NCBI GenBank assembly: GCA_001275005.1
Contig: JWZX01002576.1
Location: 1-23,598, forward strand
Source of the DNA: Chrysochromulina tobinii
Lineage: Eukaryota > Haptophyta > Prymnesiales > Chrysochromulinaceae
Direction of reading: 5' to 3'
Length of the DNA stretch: 23,598 nt
This document shows positions 23,272 through 23,598 of the stretch, piece after piece. The first letter of the stretch is position 1; each line of letters starts with the position of its first letter. Position numbers and translations under genes: made by a program. Under the pieces are notes generated by a model. It had not been told where the DNA came from, ran no database searches, and saw only the letters and a program-made list of their open reading frames with translations.

Positions 23272-23598
23272 GTGTCTATTTGCTCGACTCGAAACTATTG
23301 GGGTTGGCTTAGGCGGGACGCACTTCCCACTTGCACATGCTTCGGCGGGAGGACAGGGTTAGGGTGTTAGGCGCTGCGCGCCCAAGGGGTGTCGACGGGG
23401 GTGTAACGGCGACGGGGGTGCTCTCGCGTCAGCGGGGCAACTTGATTACCATCGTTAATACGCGTTAATAGCGAGATAATACACCATAATGCAGGGTGCC
23501 GATCGACTCTGATCTCGGAACGTAGACCCCCAAACCGCGGAAATTCGGCTTGCATCGATTAACCGTAACCCACAAACAGCATTTCCAACTTTGTTCAC

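Larger units (their letters stand above)
22909..23598. promoter_or_regulatory. Upstream region of the four-helix protein gene; no other gene seen
   Basis: 690 bp without a supported gene on either strand. It contains the 24 bp palindrome at 23013-23036, a GGCGCCGGCGCC palindrome at 23162-23173 and the GAAACCC cluster around 23203-23271. It also has a pair of CGACGGGGGTG direct repeats (23393, 23410) and a CGTTAATA pair spaced 10 bp (23453, 23463). Base composition becomes less GC-rich toward the right end. Confidence 0.5.

Noticed and set aside
23355-23371. Telomere-like AGGGTTAGGGTGTTAGG
   Set aside because: Only one exact TTAGGG with a degenerate neighbour. No array follows, so a telomere or interstitial telomere tract is not supported.

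Overview
The window looks like nuclear DNA of a GC-rich microbial eukaryote. The evidence is a eukaryote-only giant lipid-transfer protein (VPS13), a eukaryote-like GT10 fucosyltransferase, uninterrupted long reading frames full of Ala/Ser/Pro/Gly-rich insertions, and repeat-rich spacers. A GC-rich alga such as a haptophyte or pelagophyte is my best guess, but no marker gene settles the lineage. No virus, plasmid, transposase, tRNA, rRNA or CRISPR signal was seen.

Layout. 1-530 is repeat DNA: ten CTCGACA units, then a field of a 16-17 bp motif in alternating orientation that forms strong hairpins. 651-977 (+) is a weak candidate for a small two-helix membrane protein. 1055-2209 (-) is a GT10 fucosyltransferase-like gene. 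A 297 bp spacer separates it from the divergent giant gene at 2507-20911 (+). That gene is one open frame of 6134 residues encoding a complete VPS13-type bridge-like lipid transfer protein. 20912-21852 is a repeat-containing spacer between convergent genes. 21853-22908 (-) encodes an unrecognised four-helix membrane protein with a six-cysteine loop. 22909-23598 is its upstream region and carries a perfect 24 bp palindrome and a cluster of GGGTTTC/GAAACCC elements.

The VPS13 protein is the centre of interest. Its canonical parts are in canonical order: Chorein_N, the extended N-terminal region, beta-groove segments, a VAB (adaptor-binding) domain, the VPS13_C/ATG2_C helical region and a C-terminal PH-like domain. 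I can place six VAB modules by their Asn residues (N3040, N3252, N3811, N4072, N4604, N4988). The VAB is spread over about 2000 residues. A tandem pair of GRAM/PH-like domains (about 3436-3568 and 3585-3694) lies between modules 2 and 3, the PH-like domain is split by a Ser-rich insertion, and an FFDAP core resembling a VAP-binding FFAT motif lies at 873-877. Low-complexity insertions, many made of short tandem DNA repeats, roughly account for its excess over the usual 3000-4400 residues.

The genes do not form an obvious pathway. All are membrane or secretory-pathway related (glycosylation, lipid transfer, membrane protein), which may be chance.
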